Positions 13,801-15,152 of a stretch of DNA of 15,152 bases are shown in pieces. How positions within the stretch are numbered: the stretch's first letter is position 1; each line of letters opens with the position of its first letter. Below the pieces are notes generated by a model. The model did no database searches, had not been told where the DNA came from, and was given only the letters and a program-made list of their open reading frames with translations. The translations under genes were made by a program, and so were the position numbers. Source of the stretch: JBGTBQ01 sp041749275 (GTDB taxonomy: Bacteria; Acidobacteriota; Blastocatellia; Pyrinomonadales; Pyrinomonadaceae). The DNA lies in assembly GCA_041749275.1 (NCBI GenBank), contig JBGTBQ010000026.1:1-15152 (forward strand). The letters run 5' to 3'.

Positions 13801-15152
13801 GCCAGCAGCCCGCCGACGAGGACGCCCGCCAACACTTTCCCGGCGCGACGCGGCGGCGCGAGACAGAGCACTGCCGCGACGGTCGAGAAGAGCGCGAGCG
13901 TGGCGAACGCGCTGCCCGTGTCGCCCATCAGCGGCGGCGTGATGAAGACCGGCTGGAACGCCAGCAGGAGCGCGAGGAAGATCAGGCGAAGCCAGCCGAC
14001 GCTCCCTTCTCCGCGCATCGCCGCGAGCCGTGACGACAACCAGAAGAGCGCCGGCACAAGGCACAGCGCGAAGGGCACGGCTAACTCCTGCGCGATCTCG
14101 CGCGCGGCGGCGGGCAGTAGATGCACACCAAGCGGCGCGATGGCGAAGATGCACACCGCGACGAAGAGGCGGGCCAGCCAGCGGCGGATGCCTTCGCCCG
14201 TCTCATCCGCTAAAGCGGCCCAGCGCTCTTTGCCGCGCACGGCGATCTCCGCGTCGAAGCGCAGCGGCGCGATGAGGAAGCGCCCGAATCCGCCGAGACT
14301 TGGGAGGTCGCTACGGTAGACGCAGTTGATGATGAAAAAGACGTAGACTAGGGGCGCGACGGAAATCAGGGTCGTCCCCCAGCCGGGCGGCGCGGGCGGG
14401 TTCTTCCACAGGCGCGGCGCGAGCTGCATCTCGACGACGAGGGCGACGAACATCACGATCAGAGAAGTTAGGCAGCGCGCGTAGCCGACGCGTGCTCGGC
14501 GTTCGCGTTCGCGCTCGGCCTCTTCGTCGTCGTCCTTCGTATCGGCGAAAGATTTGAGGCGCGCGTTCAGGTCGGCGCGCAGACGCGCCCAGAGCAGGAC
14601 GAGTCCCGGCGCGACGGCCAACCCCGCGAAAGCGAGCGTCACGCCCTTGACCGTCAGGCGGTCGAGGAACGTGGGATCAAGCGAGAAGCGCAGCGCGAGC
14701 AGCAGGCGAAAGACCAACAGATTCCACAGGCAGGCTACGAGACCGTAGACGACCCAGTTCGTCGCCGCGTCGGGCGAGCGCGCGCTGGCGATGAAAACGG
14801 CGGCGGCGTAAGCGAAGAGCGCGACGAGCAGGAGCAGCGCGATACCGAGTGGCTGCGGCAGGTCGTTGACCGTGGCGAAGTGAAGCGTAGCGCGGTCGAA
14901 CTCGACCGGTATGCGCGAGGTGACGTTGGCTCCCACCTCCGCCGGGCCGGGCGTCAGCTTGACATCGCGCGGCAGGTAGATAGGCGGCGGTGCGCTGCCG
15001 ACCGTGACGCCCGGCCCGGCGAAGACGGGACGCCCCTCGCCGTCCGTGCCGAAGGAGAGGAGCGGCCTGTGATCCGTGACCGCGTGTCCGAGCGGCAGCA
15101 CGAGTGCGTAGTCGTCCGGGCGCGGCGTGGCCGTGAGCGTCAGCCGGCGTGC
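10857..15152 (-). CDS. SEDS (FtsW/RodA) glycan polymerase fused to a penicillin-binding transpeptidase; 5' end outside window
   Basis: The open frame of 1,431 codons runs off the right edge, so the true start is unseen; numbering is from the GTG at 15101. Residues 1-75 are soluble. About 80-630 hold many membrane helices with SEDS hallmarks: QPVFITPPLMGDTGSAF near 385-400, YQHTWESKAIAYEGGWWGVG (GGWWGVG at 501-507), D526 in QFDSLYSFFVAGEHGFTG where RodA/FtsW have the catalytic Asp (TDFIFAV..EE.G), and MNLGTFPFTGRGMPFVNVN near the end. A further helix lies at about 667-690 after a Thr-rich linker. From about 912 (KLTLDRSLQEAT) is a transpeptidase domain with all three penicillin-binding motifs: S1023-A-T-K1026, S1083-D-N and K1326-S-G-T. 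In known systems SEDS polymerases and class B PBPs are separate partners; here both appear in one chain, predicting a self-contained peptidoglycan synthase. Which complex, elongation or division, cannot be told. Confidence 0.8.
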   Translation of the reverse strand, partial: ARRLTLTATPRPDDYALVLPLGHAVTDHRPLLSFGTDGEGRPVFAGPGVTVGSAPPPIYLPRDVKLTPGPAEVGANVTSRIPVEFDRATLHFATVNDLPQPLGIALLLLVALFAYAAAVFIASARSPDAATNWVVYGLVACLWNLLVFRLLLALRFSLDPTFLDRLTVKGVTLAFAGLAVAPGLVLLWARLRADLNARLKSFADTKDDDEEAERERERRARVGYARCLTSLIVMFVALVVEMQLAPRLWKNPPAPPGWGTTLISVAPLVYVFFIINCVYRSDLPSLGGFGRFLIAPLRFDAEIAVRGKERWAALADETGEGIRRWLARLFVAVCIFAIAPLGVHLLPAAAREIAQELAVPFALCLVPALFWLSSRLAAMRGEGSVGWLRLIFLALLLAFQPVFITPPLMGDTGSAFATLALFSTVAAVLCLAPPRRAGKVLAGVLVGGLLAASFAYVYFSSWLPGEAKTRFVAYWQGQEVERLIPWATATKSPQGIPLQSLRDAYQHTWESKAIAYEGGWWGVGFGHAPTRLSQVRQDTIQFDSLYSFFVAGEHGFTGGLSLLLLCAVPLLFVGYGSWRTRGDFGYAGAALICGWFFVEAVVHAGMNLGTFPFTGRGMPFVNVNSTSDLLRWLVLFCFAAQLLHWRDEDGDDRRETADTDSIIAPSTQHANATVTTTTTQKRPRARYAVAALICAAFPLLLVALSHARLVSNKKFERTFEWGGVLERIRGMIADEVLVVDQNDKTVKPDWSKLPEGFDVPHGALLEQEIMRFNALLPEERLDEQTSRAYRERLRGISNIGDYDNLIGALRVEELNRRRDSRPGLFRLLPPERQTDGVSVREVGGFRLTTNSAFNVQLSFRAGASKDDIPRVTFGDGQTTLIGPAWVGGRWVAAFEPGHSVPWTVQLARTLTVEQNCFGGEQTRPCIAKLTLDRSLQEATTRFVSEKGRRNYQNVLEAGARAAGAAAALPTRVALAVISLPSGETLALGGYPRMTSSPYWQPASGSGEWLPPARWVEQQAPDELRTLYGGDRNFDRMLVGSATKPMWAASVLAVHPRLGELLYVRGAAANEQEVFGIPLSSGWRVTPRGDWIDFTNYLALSDNRYHVRLGFLGLAEAASDGIRPAGESSSDLESLNRGKTAWRKFPQFPAELQFSNASPETLVNLARTPLAEHLERMFAINVGNKPFGARVSFWTKNEADDLSPSVGAQATSPDLKAQRSAFPTDGFIAISPAAPSFHLDGINRPRDYVSLLLGGRTNLWSNVDLASAFVTSITGKPFAAHAISDERSFGFLPERESFPQTAAKLRPGLAAVVSAGGTAGDELQETPGASAMRARLGDYRFYAKSGTLLMTAPNDRDDPKQKSDPKRKSRARYMSRIVLAIVRWDDNSKPTDVRAGLVISLVGEMTNERDAAFWLWEFLVKNEGEIKRLLPK

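Overview
The window looks like a stretch of bacterial chromosome with high-GC housekeeping genes, interrupted by a low-GC restriction-modification (R-M) insertion. Three things point to an Acidobacteriota relative, possibly class Blastocatellia: a stand-alone Vms1/eRF1-like factor, a small CxxC plus helix-turn-helix protein of a type I associate with that group, and GCTAACAGC-type intergenic repeats. That placement is inference; there is no rRNA or marker set here. Base composition is uneven. I counted G+C by hand in 60-base samples: 36/60 in carB (9301-9360) against 23/60 (4981-5040) and 28/60 (6541-6600) in the two R-M genes.

Layout. 1-244: AT-rich leader. 245-877: multi-pass membrane protein of unknown family, with a possible 41-codon ORF coupled behind it. 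1024-2400: promoter and a Vms1/baeRF-type peptidyl-tRNA hydrolase gene. 2435-2476: a perfect hairpin between convergent genes. 2469-2954: a small minus-strand HTH gene abutting the broken 3' end of a class III adenylate cyclase on the plus strand. 3017-4060: repeats, a DnaA-box-like palindrome, a strong promoter and a DnaC/DnaI-like ATPase gene. 4057-4426: a decayed minus-strand mini-operon. 4555-7021: a 159-bp copy of the carB 5' end, then an adenine-N6 methyltransferase gene and a PD-(D/E)xK endonuclease gene. 7022-10243: complete carB. 10275-10787: a MogA/MoaB gene. 10857 to the right edge, minus strand: a very large protein that appears to fuse a SEDS (FtsW/RodA) glycan polymerase to a penicillin-binding transpeptidase; its 5' end is outside the window.

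The centrepiece is the R-M unit inserted at the start codon of carB. The first 53 codons of carB occur twice as direct repeats 2,467 bp apart (152/159 identical). The methyltransferase and endonuclease genes lie between them. The upstream copy is a dead 55-codon ORF with a carB-like leader; the downstream copy begins the intact gene. Homologous recombination between the copies would excise the cassette and leave an intact carB. The dead carB copy, a 17-codon ORF and the methyltransferase are chained by two ATGA stop/start overlaps, so the cassette may be transcribed and translated from the former carB leader while intact carB depends on read-through.

The second notable item is the SEDS-transpeptidase fusion, which would put glycan polymerisation and cross-linking of cell wall in one polypeptide. 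Both halves keep recognisable catalytic residues.
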